Source: a virus. Taken from it: a stretch of DNA of 49,585 nucleotides. Location: IMG/VR virus record IMGVR_UViG_3300005253_000075, positions 1 through 49,585 of that record; one strand, given 5' to 3'. The stretch's first letter is position 1. Each line of letters begins with the position of its first letter. Position numbers and translations under genes: made by a program. Shown one piece after another: positions 12,214 through 20,463 of the stretch. The notes under the pieces were generated by a model. It was not told the DNA's origin. It ran no database searches and saw only the letters and a program-made list of their open reading frames with translations.

Positions 12214-13755
12214 GTGCTTCCACGCACACCATTGACGACCCTAGTTGACGTATTAAGAAGAGACTACGACAACATAGCTCACAACAAGGAAGCAGTCTAC
12301 CATATCTTCCAATCCTTCACCTACAGGGCAGACGGCGACCCGATGCCCTATGACCCCACCATAAACAGAGCCCAGGACGAGTTCCACACCGCCGCCAGAG
12401 AAGGGAAGCGATACCTGTCCATCTTCGGCGGGTCGGGCCTTGGAAAGTCTATGAGCGCGGCCAGGGAAGCCTCTATAAGAGCCTTCAAGCCCGGCGCCAC
12501 GATATGGCTTTTGGGGGCCACCTATCCCCTCGCACACAAAGAGTTCGAGTATTGCTTCCACGACCTGGTTGAAGACCCCAAGATATTCGGCGGCAAAAGG
12601 GGCGGGGTCATAGACAGGGCCGTGAACAATCCCCAGGGCGGCGACATGCACATCAAGTTCGCCTGGGGCGCAGAGATAAAGGGCGTGAGCGCCAAAGACG
12701 CCGACAGGGGCTCGCTCCTGGGTGAAGGATTGGACTGTCTTGTTCTGTGCGAGGGAGCCAAGATACCTGAGAAGGTCTACGAGCATTATCTTGAGAGGGC
12801 GATTTCGCGCCGCCTCGGTACGGTTATTTGCAACACCACACCCGCCGGAAAGAACTGGGTATGGAGAACGTTCGCCGTCCCCTTCCTTGAGGGCCAAGAG
12901 ATATATTGGTCTGGGTTCGACTACCCGGCGACGGTCAATCCGTTCTACGACAAGAATGAGTTTGAGCGTCAGAGGCAAAGGTATGGAGAGGACAATCCCT
13001 ACTTTCAGGAACAGTTCATGGGGAAATTCGTGGCCTATACGGGGATGTGCTATCCAGAGTTCAGGCGATTTGAGACGGAGAAGGCCGCAGCTCACGTCAT
13101 GGAGTTCGACCCCGCAGAGCTCCCGAAGGAATGGCCCCGCACCGTTGTCATAGACCCCCACCTGAGCAAAGCACACGCCATCGGCTTCTATGCCACCGAT
13201 TTCGACTCCTGCCCCGTTATAGTTGACGAAGCCCAAGCAATGGGGGATATGTATGAAGTCGCAGATGTTATATGTACCAAATATGAAAACCACGGCCTGG
13301 ACCCGATTTATTATTTGACAACTAAGGGCTCATGTATTATAGATACATTTGCCAAGGTTCCAAGCTCTCTTAGAACTAGGACGCCAATGCTCACGGAGCT
13401 GAGAGAGGGCTTTGAAAAGAGACTGGGGCCTCGCGGCAGGGAGATACGGATAAGGCTCTGCGAGAAGCCCCCCATACTCGATAGGGTTCTTTACTTGAAA
13501 CGCATGCTCAACACCTTCGTTCCAATCCTAGCCCAACCCGGAAAAGAGAGGCCGTGGCTGACCGTCGGCGCTCATTGCACCCAGACCATATTCGAGCTCG
13601 ACCATTCGGAGTTCGATGATAACGGTGAACGCAAGGATGAGAACGACGACTTTATCAATTGCTTTGAATACTATCTCGCTGCGGGGCTATCTTCTGAGCC
13701 TGGGGCTGATGAGATTTGGCGACCCACCCGACAGGGGAGGATGGCAAGGGTATGA
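12214..13755 (+). CDS. terL: Terminase large subunit
   Basis: 513 aa, the packaging motor ATPase/nuclease that docks on the portal. Walker A GGSGLGKS at 72-79; Walker B-like LDCLVLCEGA (173-182) with Glu180 as the catalytic acid and Cys in place of the usual Asp; coupling motif NTTPAGKNW (207-215). The C-terminal RNase H-like nuclease starts at VVIDPHLSKA (Asp314). A GTG at 12214 is used because an in-frame stop lies at 12202; no strong ribosome binding site is visible. Length is normal for the family. Confidence 0.9.
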   Translation: MLPRTPLTTLVDVLRRDYDNIAHNKEAVYHIFQSFTYRADGDPMPYDPTINRAQDEFHTAAREGKRYLSIFGGSGLGKSMSAAREASIRAFKPGATIWLLGATYPLAHKEFEYCFHDLVEDPKIFGGKRGGVIDRAVNNPQGGDMHIKFAWGAEIKGVSAKDADRGSLLGEGLDCLVLCEGAKIPEKVYEHYLERAISRRLGTVICNTTPAGKNWVWRTFAVPFLEGQEIYWSGFDYPATVNPFYDKNEFERQRQRYGEDNPYFQEQFMGKFVAYTGMCYPEFRRFETEKAAAHVMEFDPAELPKEWPRTVVIDPHLSKAHAIGFYATDFDSCPVIVDEAQAMGDMYEVADVICTKYENHGLDPIYYLTTKGSCIIDTFAKVPSSLRTRTPMLTELREGFEKRLGPRGREIRIRLCEKPPILDRVLYLKRMLNTFVPILAQPGKERPWLTVGAHCTQTIFELDHSEFDDNGERKDENDDFINCFEYYLAAGLSSEPGADEIWRPTRQGRMARV

Positions 13756-13985
13756 TTAAAATTCTTTGTGATAGGTGTGGGGAAGCTATTAAGGAAATTA
13801 CCGAGGGGAACTGTAGCCCCGTTAGAATTGGTGCCGAACTACCATTAACGTCTTGGTGTGATGATTGTGCAGTCGCCGCAGAAAAAATTGAGGCATTAGC
13901 AAGAAAAAGACACGAAGAAATAAATGCCTGGAAGACCGAACAGGTTGAGACATATAGAAAGAGCGCAAAGGGAGAATGGCGCTAG
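13752..13985 (+). CDS. Zinc-ribbon protein
   Basis: 77 aa from the ATG at 13752 overlapping the terL stop (ATGA). CDRCGE ... CDDC forms a four-Cys zinc site; the C-terminal half is a charged helix. Similar tiny Cys4 proteins occur across the genome. Function unknown. Confidence 0.65.
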   Translation: MIKILCDRCGEAIKEITEGNCSPVRIGAELPLTSWCDDCAVAAEKIEALARKRHEEINAWKTEQVETYRKSAKGEWR

Positions 13986-14276
13986 ATGAAAGGCATTAGA
14001 AAGCTGAGGGATTTATCGCGTGGTTTTCGGGCGATTGTTTTTCTAACGACGCCCGCAGACCTTACCTTTACATCTTTATGGTCTGCCATTGGTCAATATT
14101 GCGAGAAATTTAATCATTATCCCGACAAGTTGATTGTTGGTAAGAGCAACACATATAAGTCTTCTTGTCCACACTGTGACTGGGGTAGATTAGAAATAGT
14201 TGAAAGCGTCCATTTCGATGAAGACGAGTGGGCTGTTACTGGCTCCCTTGGTGTTGTTTATGTTGAGGGCGCTTAG
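13986..14276 (+). CDS. Hypothetical protein with CPHC
   Basis: 96 aa, ATG directly after the previous stop. An N-terminal basic helix, then a CPHCDWG knuckle and beta strands. No recognised family. Confidence 0.55.
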   Translation: MKGIRKLRDLSRGFRAIVFLTTPADLTFTSLWSAIGQYCEKFNHYPDKLIVGKSNTYKSSCPHCDWGRLEIVESVHFDEDEWAVTGSLGVVYVEGA

Positions 14277-14498
14277 ATGAAAATGGTAATTATCAAATGT
14301 ACCCAGAAGCTGATTGCTGAGTTTCTAGGCGTACCCGACCACTACATCCTCGACGTTAAGAAGGAATTTGACACGCAGAATATCCTCTTTGTGGTTGGCG
14401 GCGACGAGGGCCTGGAGACGGCGGAGGGTGCGTATATTTGTTTAGGTGATGCGGAGGAACCCAGACACACGAATTTAGGACGACTAGATGAAGATTAG
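14277..14498 (+). CDS. Hypothetical protein
   Basis: 73 aa, acidic, starting directly after the previous stop. Begins MKMVIIKCTQKLIAEFLGVP; an alpha/beta pattern suggests a small folded domain. It overlaps the next gene by 11 nt. No recognised family. Confidence 0.55.
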   Translation: MKMVIIKCTQKLIAEFLGVPDHYILDVKKEFDTQNILFVVGGDEGLETAEGAYICLGDAEEPRHTNLGRLDED

Positions 14499-14778
14499 GG
14501 TCAAACCTGGAGATTTGGTGGAAATCCTATGGGATGATGCGGGGGCATATGGACGCTGGAGAGACCCAGATACTGAATTTCCTGATGATAATATGAGATG
14601 TAGAACCGTAGGGTATTTTCATTCAGAAAATAAAAGGTCAATTGTTGTGCGACAGTCAGAGGCATTTGATTATGATTATGAAGTTAGACAGGCATCGGAT
14701 TTTTTCCAAATACCGAAGGCATGTATTAAAAAATTCGCAAGAAGGGATAAGGGGCTTCATTGGCCGAAGGAGAAATAA
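14488..14778 (+). CDS. Hypothetical beta-rich protein
   Basis: 96 aa, starting MKIRVKPGDLVEILWDDAGA, which looks like a small barrel (SH3/Tudor-like, found in phage proteins that modify host components). Remainder: RTVGYFHSENKRSIVVRQSE strands and a basic helix. TAATG overlap with the GroES-like gene. Confidence 0.55.
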   Translation: MKIRVKPGDLVEILWDDAGAYGRWRDPDTEFPDDNMRCRTVGYFHSENKRSIVVRQSEAFDYDYEVRQASDFFQIPKACIKKFARRDKGLHWPKEK

Positions 14779-15107
14779 TGAACGTCTTTCCTGTCAGAGA
14801 TAGATTATTGTTAATCCGATGCAGGCAGGAAGAATTGTCGAAGGTCATCGTAATTCCTGATAGTGTAGAGAAAGTCCAAATCCCAGAATTTATTATCTAC
14901 CGAGTAGGACAGGGAACATTCAATAGACAGACAGGGGAGTTTAATCCGTCGCGGCACAAGGAGGGCGACAGGGTGTGGCTCAGTTCCTATACGGGCACGG
15001 AGTTCCCCACGATTAAGGGATTGGAAGAGTCCATCATTGTTATTCGGGAAGAAGATGTGCTGATGAGCGATAATCCTATATTTAATACCAATAGCGGGAA
15101 GGAATGA
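14778..15107 (+). CDS. GroES-like co-chaperonin
   Basis: 109 aa from the ATG at 14778 (AAGGAGAAATA upstream). The order of elements is that of Cpn10: VFPVRDRLLLIRCR at the N-terminus, VIVIPDSVE (mobile-loop side), YRVGQG, KEGDRVWLSSYTGTEF and IIVIREEDVL. In phages (T4 gp31 and others) such proteins cap host GroEL to fold the capsid protein, and this gene sits just upstream of the portal and capsid genes. The mobile loop (ELSKVIVIPDSVEKVQIPE) lacks the usual GGI-type tripeptide, so its GroEL contact may differ. Confidence 0.75.
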   Translation: MNVFPVRDRLLLIRCRQEELSKVIVIPDSVEKVQIPEFIIYRVGQGTFNRQTGEFNPSRHKEGDRVWLSSYTGTEFPTIKGLEESIIVIREEDVLMSDNPIFNTNSGKE

Positions 15108-15307
15108 TGCTAAGGGAATGGGTCGCATTTGGGGTAATAATAATCTTTGGCTTGATTGGGTCAGCTCTTGGCATTTCTATGTTGTTAGCCTTGAGGGAAA
15201 TGGGCAAGTCTCAAGATAGAATGGATAAGGCCCTATATGATTTTTCTCAGAACATGGCCCATCTGTCTTTGTGCTGGTTATATTCTTTACACGGGAACGG
15301 TGACTGA
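15104..15307 (+). CDS. Small single-pass membrane protein
   Basis: 67 aa (start 15104 or 15107, overlapping the previous stop). One strong transmembrane helix (VAFGVIIIFGLIGSALGISM), then an amphipathic helical tail. TGATG overlap with the portal gene. Function unknown. Confidence 0.6.
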   Translation: MMLREWVAFGVIIIFGLIGSALGISMLLALREMGKSQDRMDKALYDFSQNMAHLSLCWLYSLHGNGD

Positions 15308-17676
15308 TGCCCCAGGCGATTGAAAGAGACACCTTGCCGCCGAAGCCCGAACCCCTGCGGCGCTCACGCAAGTTCGACATAGACAGGGAAGAAGTCGCCC
15401 GCACCATCATTGACGACTTCAACAAGGTAAAATCCGACAGAACGACTTGGGAACAAAAACAGGAAAAATGGATGGAGATGCTCGAAGGCATCCTTGGGGC
15501 CAGACAGCACGAACCCTTCGGCCCCGAAGCCTCGGCAAACTTCTTCGTGCCCCTCGCACCAGCAAACATCATAAGACAACAGGCCGTCCTGATGAACGTC
15601 GTAGAAAACGGCGAAGTAGAAGTCATCGGTTATGGCGAGGAAGACGAGGAGCTTGCCAGGACGAAACAGAAGCCCTTCATCAATTGGGAATTCAAGGAAC
15701 ACATGAACGCCCTTCCCAAGATAGACGAGGGACTTTTTCAGTTTATTGTCCGGGGAACGATTATAGGGAACGTGACGTGGGAGCAAGAGTGGAGAGAGGG
15801 CCTGGAAGTCGAAACCCTCCCATTTCCCCAGTTGCCGCCCGGAACATCTGTTGAGGACCAAAATGCGGCCCTGGCAGAGCTTCTACACTTCAAGGTAATA
15901 GAAATTGTATTGAAGAGCGGCAAGTTTGAGCTTGTCGATATGAAGAGTCGCGGCAATCGCGGCCTCAGCCTCGACGTAATCTACAAGGAACCGCTCCAGT
16001 TTGCCACCGTGGAGAGAACGGCTTCGGTGGAAATCTATGTAGAGGACGACAGGGTTGAGATTCATATCTTCCGCTTCGTGAAGGAATATGAAGGCCCCCG
16101 GCTCACCATCCCTTCCCTTGAGGATTGGTACATTTCTAGGGACGCCGGAATCAAGGGCCTGCAAAACTGCAATTTCATCCTGAGACGATTCGTGATTTCA
16201 ATCGAGGAAATTCATGCGCGAATCGCTGATGGCGTGTGGGATTTGGTGGACGAGGATGACCTGAAGAAAATAGTTGAGGGCAAGGACGCCACCAAGGAAA
16301 AAAGCCCCTCCGAGGAACTAAGAGAGCGGCAGGAAGGCCAGGAAGATAGCGCACCAACTCAAGACCTTGAAGAAATCGAGGGTTTTGAGTGCTTCTATCT
16401 GTGGGACGTAAACGACGATGGGAGAAAAGAACAGGTAATTTTTACGGTACTTAAAGACTCGGAAGTGCTTGTGCGGGCCAAGAGAATTGAGGAGGTGTTG
16501 CGCTCCGGCCTCCGTTCCGTATGGTCTGCGCCCTACATAAAGCGCGAAAACTCCATCTACGGCAGGAGCCTCCCCGAGCTTCTTGAGAAAGTTCAAGACC
16601 TGATGAACGAGTCCATGAACATTCTCATGGACTGGGGTCATATTTCTAATGCGCCCGTTGGTTTATATCGTTCCGCGTCGGGGTTCAGGCCGGGTAGACA
16701 GCTTGTGGAGCCCGGAGCTTGGATTCCCGTTGACGACGTAAACGATGCGAAACTCCTGTCCTATCCCAATGCTAACCAGTCCTTCCTCTTCAACGTGATG
16801 GGGTTGCTCAACTCGATGGCCGAGCGGCTTACGTCGCAGGGCGACTTGCAATCCGGCCGCGTTCCGACGGGCAAATCCTCCGCCCTTAGAACGGTCGGAA
16901 CGACGATGGCCCTACTACAGCAGAGTGATATACCGACAGACCGCATCTTGAAGCGGTTCTACTACGGCCTCAATGACTTTTTCAAGATAGTCTGGCGAAT
17001 GAATGCGGTCGAGATGTCGGATGAGGTCAAGTTCAGGGTTGTTGGCGATATGGGCAAGGAATCATTCGTAAGCATTAAGAGGGATGAACTTAGGGGCAAT
17101 TACGATTTCAGGTTCACTGGCACAACCGAGTCTGTAAACAAGCAGGCGCAGGGAACCGTGGCCCAGACGCTTATGCAGCTGGTGATGAACCCCCTTGCTT
17201 TGCAATCGGGCGTCACAACCGAAGTAAATATCTACAATGCTCATATCAGGGCATTGGAGGCGATGGCGATAAAGAACAAGAGCTTATACGTCACCAAGCC
17301 GATGGCATTGGTGGCGGGGCCGATTTACTCTGCCGAACAGGTCTTGGAACTGCTGAAACAGGGTGAAAGGGTGAAGATAAATCCTGCCGCCGACCTGCAA
17401 ACTCACATCAACCTGATAAACGAGTATATAACGGGGCCGGAATTTATGCACATCCCCGTCGATAGAAAGCAGTTGATAATTGATTATTCCATTGAGGCAA
17501 GCCAAGCCTTGCAGAACAAGATTATGAGGGATGCACTGGCCGAAGCGTCCAGACAGGGCGGCAATCCCTTTCAGACAGACGGGCAGGGTGGTGTGCTGAC
17601 CACCGCTGGTGGGCCGCAAGATATGGGTCAGGGCGAGGAAGCGGGCCTGTTTGCGGGTCAGGAGGACGGGGTGTGA
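15307..17676 (+). CDS. Portal protein
   Basis: 789 aa. Large acidic/basic protein with the family's general pattern: N-terminal helical region, clip and wing with alternating strands, a long helix (SLPELLEKVQDLMNESMNIL) and a Gln-rich C-terminus (barrel-like, as in P22-type portals). Position after terL and before scaffold and capsid supports this. It forms the dodecameric ring that passes DNA and binds terminase and tail adaptor. The N-terminal segment (KFDIDREEVARTIIDDFNKV ... WEQKQEKWMEM) is typical of podoviral portals. Length is at the upper end of the family. Confidence 0.85.
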   Translation: MPQAIERDTLPPKPEPLRRSRKFDIDREEVARTIIDDFNKVKSDRTTWEQKQEKWMEMLEGILGARQHEPFGPEASANFFVPLAPANIIRQQAVLMNVVENGEVEVIGYGEEDEELARTKQKPFINWEFKEHMNALPKIDEGLFQFIVRGTIIGNVTWEQEWREGLEVETLPFPQLPPGTSVEDQNAALAELLHFKVIEIVLKSGKFELVDMKSRGNRGLSLDVIYKEPLQFATVERTASVEIYVEDDRVEIHIFRFVKEYEGPRLTIPSLEDWYISRDAGIKGLQNCNFILRRFVISIEEIHARIADGVWDLVDEDDLKKIVEGKDATKEKSPSEELRERQEGQEDSAPTQDLEEIEGFECFYLWDVNDDGRKEQVIFTVLKDSEVLVRAKRIEEVLRSGLRSVWSAPYIKRENSIYGRSLPELLEKVQDLMNESMNILMDWGHISNAPVGLYRSASGFRPGRQLVEPGAWIPVDDVNDAKLLSYPNANQSFLFNVMGLLNSMAERLTSQGDLQSGRVPTGKSSALRTVGTTMALLQQSDIPTDRILKRFYYGLNDFFKIVWRMNAVEMSDEVKFRVVGDMGKESFVSIKRDELRGNYDFRFTGTTESVNKQAQGTVAQTLMQLVMNPLALQSGVTTEVNIYNAHIRALEAMAIKNKSLYVTKPMALVAGPIYSAEQVLELLKQGERVKINPAADLQTHINLINEYITGPEFMHIPVDRKQLIIDYSIEASQALQNKIMRDALAEASRQGGNPFQTDGQGGVLTTAGGPQDMGQGEEAGLFAGQEDGV

Positions 17677-18173
17677 TTAAGCGTTGGTTGAAAAAGATGA
17701 ATGAACCTGTGCCTTTTGACCCCTTTCTGCAGTCTCGGAGCCAATGTATTTTCGTTATTATAGCCCTTGCGTTGTTTGTGGTCTTGTCTGTTTGGGCCAA
17801 TGCCCTTGCCCAACCCGAGTTGAAGGTGGGGCAGGAGGTTGAGGTGTTTTATGATGGTGTTTGGATTCTCTGCCCTAAGATTGTTGGATTTGAGACTGAC
17901 TTTGAAGGATTTAAGGAATTGATTTGTGTTAATCCAACTAGCCCCTATACCAATACTTTTCATCAGCCTCTAGATAAAGCTGATGGCTACCGCATCCTCA
18001 ATCCCGCGCCGAGGCCGGAATTTTCTTATTCTATTCCTGCGGCAGAGCCATGTACCTATGAAGAAGGTTGGAAAAAGTGTGTTTATACTGGACCAGATGA
18101 TGAACTGAAATTTGAGGATATTGCCAAAGAACTCCGCCACCTCCGCGAAGAGATTGGGGCAATCAAGAAATGA
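17673..18173 (+). CDS. Membrane-anchored or secreted protein, paralogue of 10084-10497
   Basis: 166 aa from a GTG overlapping the portal stop. About 26 polar residues precede a hydrophobic segment (CIFVIIALALFVVLSVWANA) ending ALA-Q. The mature part repeats the other paralogue: QPELKVGQEVEVFYDG, NPAPRPEF, and a final helix (ELRHLREEIGAIKK). The long N-terminal region suggests a membrane anchor rather than a cleaved signal. Function unknown. Confidence 0.65.
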   Translation: MIKRWLKKMNEPVPFDPFLQSRSQCIFVIIALALFVVLSVWANALAQPELKVGQEVEVFYDGVWILCPKIVGFETDFEGFKELICVNPTSPYTNTFHQPLDKADGYRILNPAPRPEFSYSIPAAEPCTYEEGWKKCVYTGPDDELKFEDIAKELRHLREEIGAIKK

Positions 18174-18415
18174 AAGACAAGCCAGCCCAAGAGCCATACT
18201 TGGAAGCAATCAAGGAGTCCCTAGAGAACTGCGACGAATTCTGGCAATTTGTGAGCCGCTATGTCGAGGATGAAACGAGTAGGTATCTCAATGTTGTCTC
18301 GGATTATGAGTTTCATCGGGGAAGGCTTCATGGAATGACGGACTTCCTATCTTCCCTGTGCGGCATCGTTGGGAAGAGCATTGAGGGCACCGTGAGGATA
18401 GACCCCCGTGAGTAA
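18170..18415 (+). CDS. Hypothetical helical protein
   Basis: 81 aa, ATGA overlap at 18170. Mostly helical, with aromatic residues (DEFWQFVSRYVEDETSRYLN). No family recognised. Its stop overlaps the next GTG start. Confidence 0.55.
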   Translation: MKDKPAQEPYLEAIKESLENCDEFWQFVSRYVEDETSRYLNVVSDYEFHRGRLHGMTDFLSSLCGIVGKSIEGTVRIDPRE

Positions 18416-18578
18416 AACGATGACAAAGGAACAGGCGATGGAACTCGCTGATAGGCTTATAACCACCAGCATTGAAAACGGGGCCTGGGTTAAGACGGAC
18501 AGGCGATTTAACAAAGCCAACAAACTAGATACGATAGAACTTACGATTTCAATAAAGGTGAATTCTAGGGAGGAGTAA
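18408..18578 (+). CDS. Hypothetical small protein
   Basis: 56 aa from a GTG at 18408 (an ATG at 18420 is an alternative). Helix (EQAMELADRLITTSIENG) followed by strands. It ends in GGGAGGAG, which is the ribosome binding site of the next gene. No family recognised. Confidence 0.5.
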   Translation: MSKTMTKEQAMELADRLITTSIENGAWVKTDRRFNKANKLDTIELTISIKVNSREE

Positions 18579-18580
18579 CA

Positions 18581-18844
18581 ATGCGGGTGTTATCGTTGCT
18601 TAATTATTTGTCCGAATTTGAAAAAGATGCAACGGTTTTTATAGCGGTGTTTAGCGAAGCAACGCAGGAGACAAGGTATCATACCGTTGGACATTTATCA
18701 AGCGACCACGCAGATGACCCAATCCTAATAATTGAACCGATTTGTGTCCTTCCCGGCTCGGGTAGTGTAAGTAGGCCCTTGATTGACAAGGGGGGGACAA
18801 ACGGCCCCTTTAACGATGAAAATGATAAAAGGAAGTATCGGTGA
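18581..18844 (+). CDS. Hypothetical protein
   Basis: 87 aa, AGGGAGGAGTAACA-ATG. Alpha/beta N-terminal part (LLNYLSEFEKDATVFIAVF) and a polar, disordered C-terminus. Last gene before the promoter/terminator pair. No family recognised. Confidence 0.55.
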   Translation: MRVLSLLNYLSEFEKDATVFIAVFSEATQETRYHTVGHLSSDHADDPILIIEPICVLPGSGSVSRPLIDKGGTNGPFNDENDKRKYR

Positions 18845-18863
18845 AAAAGACTGACAAGCTCGC

Positions 18864-18892
18864 TTGACAGGCAGGGAATCTTATAGTATATA
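18864..18892 (+). promoter_or_regulatory. Strong sigma70 promoter
   Basis: TTGACA (18864-18869), 17-nt spacer, TATATA (18887-18892). Consensus -35 and optimal spacing. It fires into an intrinsic terminator only about 40-80 nt downstream rather than directly into a gene. Confidence 0.8.
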
Positions 18893-18898
18893 TAGATT

Positions 18899-18978
18899 AG
18901 AAAAGTGTAGTTAAGCATCAGGAGCACTATTGATGGCCCGATGTCGGGGGCAACCGCCCTCAGCATCGGGCCTTTTTT
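18899..18978 (+). ncRNA. Candidate 80-nt phage small RNA or attenuated leader
   Basis: The interval between the expected start of the promoter at 18864-18892 and the T tract of the terminator is about 80 nt. The 5' half is A/G-rich and unpaired; the 3' half is a long hairpin (GGCCCGATG...CATCGGGCC with an inner GGGGGC/GCCCTC stem). It could be a free small RNA, or a leader whose terminator is overridden to express the scaffold/capsid genes. AGGAG and an ATG at 18933 inside it also allow a short leader peptide that would run through the hairpin. Confidence 0.5.
18935..18978 (+). terminator. Intrinsic terminator
   Basis: Perfect 9-bp stem GGCCCGATG (18935-18943) / CATCGGGCC (18964-18972) with further inner pairing, followed directly by TTTTTTG. 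Very strong. It separates the terminase/portal block from the scaffold/capsid block, so capsid expression needs read-through, antitermination or another promoter. A small palindrome CGCCCA-TC-TGGGCG follows at 18984-18997. Confidence 0.9.
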
Positions 18979-19026
18979 GTTGTCGCCCATCTGGGCGTAT
19001 CGCGCTCCGGCGTGAAGGAGAAAAGG

Positions 19027-19866
19027 ATGCCAGACACACCAGCCCCAGAAGAAGGCGTAGAGGGCTCACCAGCCCCAGAGGTTTCGCCCCCCTCGGAACC
19101 GTCCCTGGAGGACGTAAAACCCCCAGAGGAACCAGAAGGTCGAACTGTTGACCAGCTTGCAGCCGAGATGCACAGGAAGGACGAAGCTAGGGATGAAAAG
19201 CTCGATGCTCTGACTCAGCAGAACGCTCAACTGATGCAACTGCTTCAGGGCCAAGCCAACAACCAAGGCCAAGGACAACCGGGAACGCAAGGTCATGTTG
19301 ACCCAAATAGGCCCTTTGCTGGTTGGACCGAAGAAAAGATTGACGCTTGGATGGATTCTCACTATCGGGGCGAACTTGAACCAAGCCAAGAGCAATATGC
19401 CTCGAAGGCTCGGCAAGAGATTCGCTTGCGAGATAGAGAGACCGCAAAAGCTGAGTTCCGAATGGAGCAGTTTCAGAATCAGGGCGAGGAAATCCTTAAA
19501 ACAAATTGGTCGGAGTTGGAACAGAAAGATGCCGCTTTCAAGGCCGACGTTGATGCCTTGGAATTGGAGTTCCAGCAGAACCCCAACAAGGTCCTTGCCC
19601 AATGGAAGCCAATGGTCAGAGAAATCGTTCACTCACGCAGAGTGCGGGGCGGTTTTATGCAGCCTTCCAAGGTCGAGGAGTGGAAGGGAGAAATTCGGGG
19701 CAATGTACCCCACATGGAAGGCGTCCCTCCGTCAGCGTCAAGGCCACCCGAAGGCGGGTTGAGCCCTGAACATGAAAAAATAAGCAAAGACACCTATGGG
19801 CAAGACCCCAAGAAGGTAGCAGAGTTGCAGAAACAACTTGAAGCTGAAGGGAGGCTTGCGCCATGA
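19027..19866 (+). CDS. Capsid scaffolding protein
   Basis: 280 aa from the ATG at 19027 (AAGGAGAAAAGG upstream). Pro/Glu-rich disordered N-terminus (residues 1-45), a Gln-rich helical middle (MQLLQGQANNQGQGQ), a long charged coiled coil, and a C-terminal helix with basic residues. This composition and the place between portal and major capsid are those of podoviral scaffolds, which guide procapsid assembly and then leave. Confidence 0.7.
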   Translation: MPDTPAPEEGVEGSPAPEVSPPSEPSLEDVKPPEEPEGRTVDQLAAEMHRKDEARDEKLDALTQQNAQLMQLLQGQANNQGQGQPGTQGHVDPNRPFAGWTEEKIDAWMDSHYRGELEPSQEQYASKARQEIRLRDRETAKAEFRMEQFQNQGEEILKTNWSELEQKDAAFKADVDALELEFQQNPNKVLAQWKPMVREIVHSRRVRGGFMQPSKVEEWKGEIRGNVPHMEGVPPSASRPPEGGLSPEHEKISKDTYGQDPKKVAELQKQLEAEGRLAP

Positions 19867-20459
19867 CCGTCCAAACAGATGAAACCACCTTTGTCTGCGG
19901 CTGTGGAGAGGTAAAGGAGAGCTATAGGGGGCTGTCGTCCCATGTAAGAGTTTCTAAGGTGCCTGAGTGCAAAACAACGGACCTGGAAGCAATTAAGCTC
20001 GCCACCTCCAAGACCAAGGAGCCGCAAGGGAAGGCTCTTGAGGTTCCGACGGCGCTCGCTTCTGAAATCATAGAGTGGGAGCCGCAGGATAGATTCTACG
20101 TTCCCGAAGAGGTCAAGCAGGATGGTTATCGTTATCGCTGGTTGAGTGAACAGTACCGCGATAGGCGAGGCATGGAACATTGGGAAACCGTAAAGCCAGA
20201 GGACTTGCCCGAAGATTTCATGGAGAGCTTCGTTCAGGGCGGGAAGCCCATTGACGGTCGCCTCATGCGAGGGAACGATATGTTTCTTGCCCGGATGCCC
20301 GAAGCGCGGGCGAAGGGAAGGGAGAAATTCATAAGGGAAAAAACCCAAATACAGGAAGCGGCCGCAAAGTCGTCTATGGCCTCAAAGATAGGAGGTCATG
20401 GTTTCGACAATGTTGAGTTTCAGAAAGAACGGACGCGGCCTGTCCAGAAAGAGGAGTAA
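19863..20459 (+). CDS. Capsid-region protein with N-terminal zinc finger
   Basis: 198 aa, ATGA overlap with the scaffold gene. Residues 10-37 contain CGCG ... SHVR ... EC, a C2HC-like finger. The middle (GYRYRWLSEQYRDRRGMEHW) resembles small structural proteins I recall next to capsid genes of podoviruses; the C-terminus is a charged helix. Exact role unknown; a head-assembly or decoration role is inferred from position. Confidence 0.5.
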   Translation: MTVQTDETTFVCGCGEVKESYRGLSSHVRVSKVPECKTTDLEAIKLATSKTKEPQGKALEVPTALASEIIEWEPQDRFYVPEEVKQDGYRYRWLSEQYRDRRGMEHWETVKPEDLPEDFMESFVQGGKPIDGRLMRGNDMFLARMPEARAKGREKFIREKTQIQEAAAKSSMASKIGGHGFDNVEFQKERTRPVQKEE

Positions 20460-20463
20460 TTAA

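Noticed and set aside
12253-13293. 346-codon minus-strand frame
   Set aside because: Exact antisense of the large terminase gene, which has all packaging motifs; the antisense product has no recognisable features.
15364-15861. 165-codon minus-strand frame
   Set aside because: Lies inside the portal gene; no ribosome binding site or coupling to other leftward genes.
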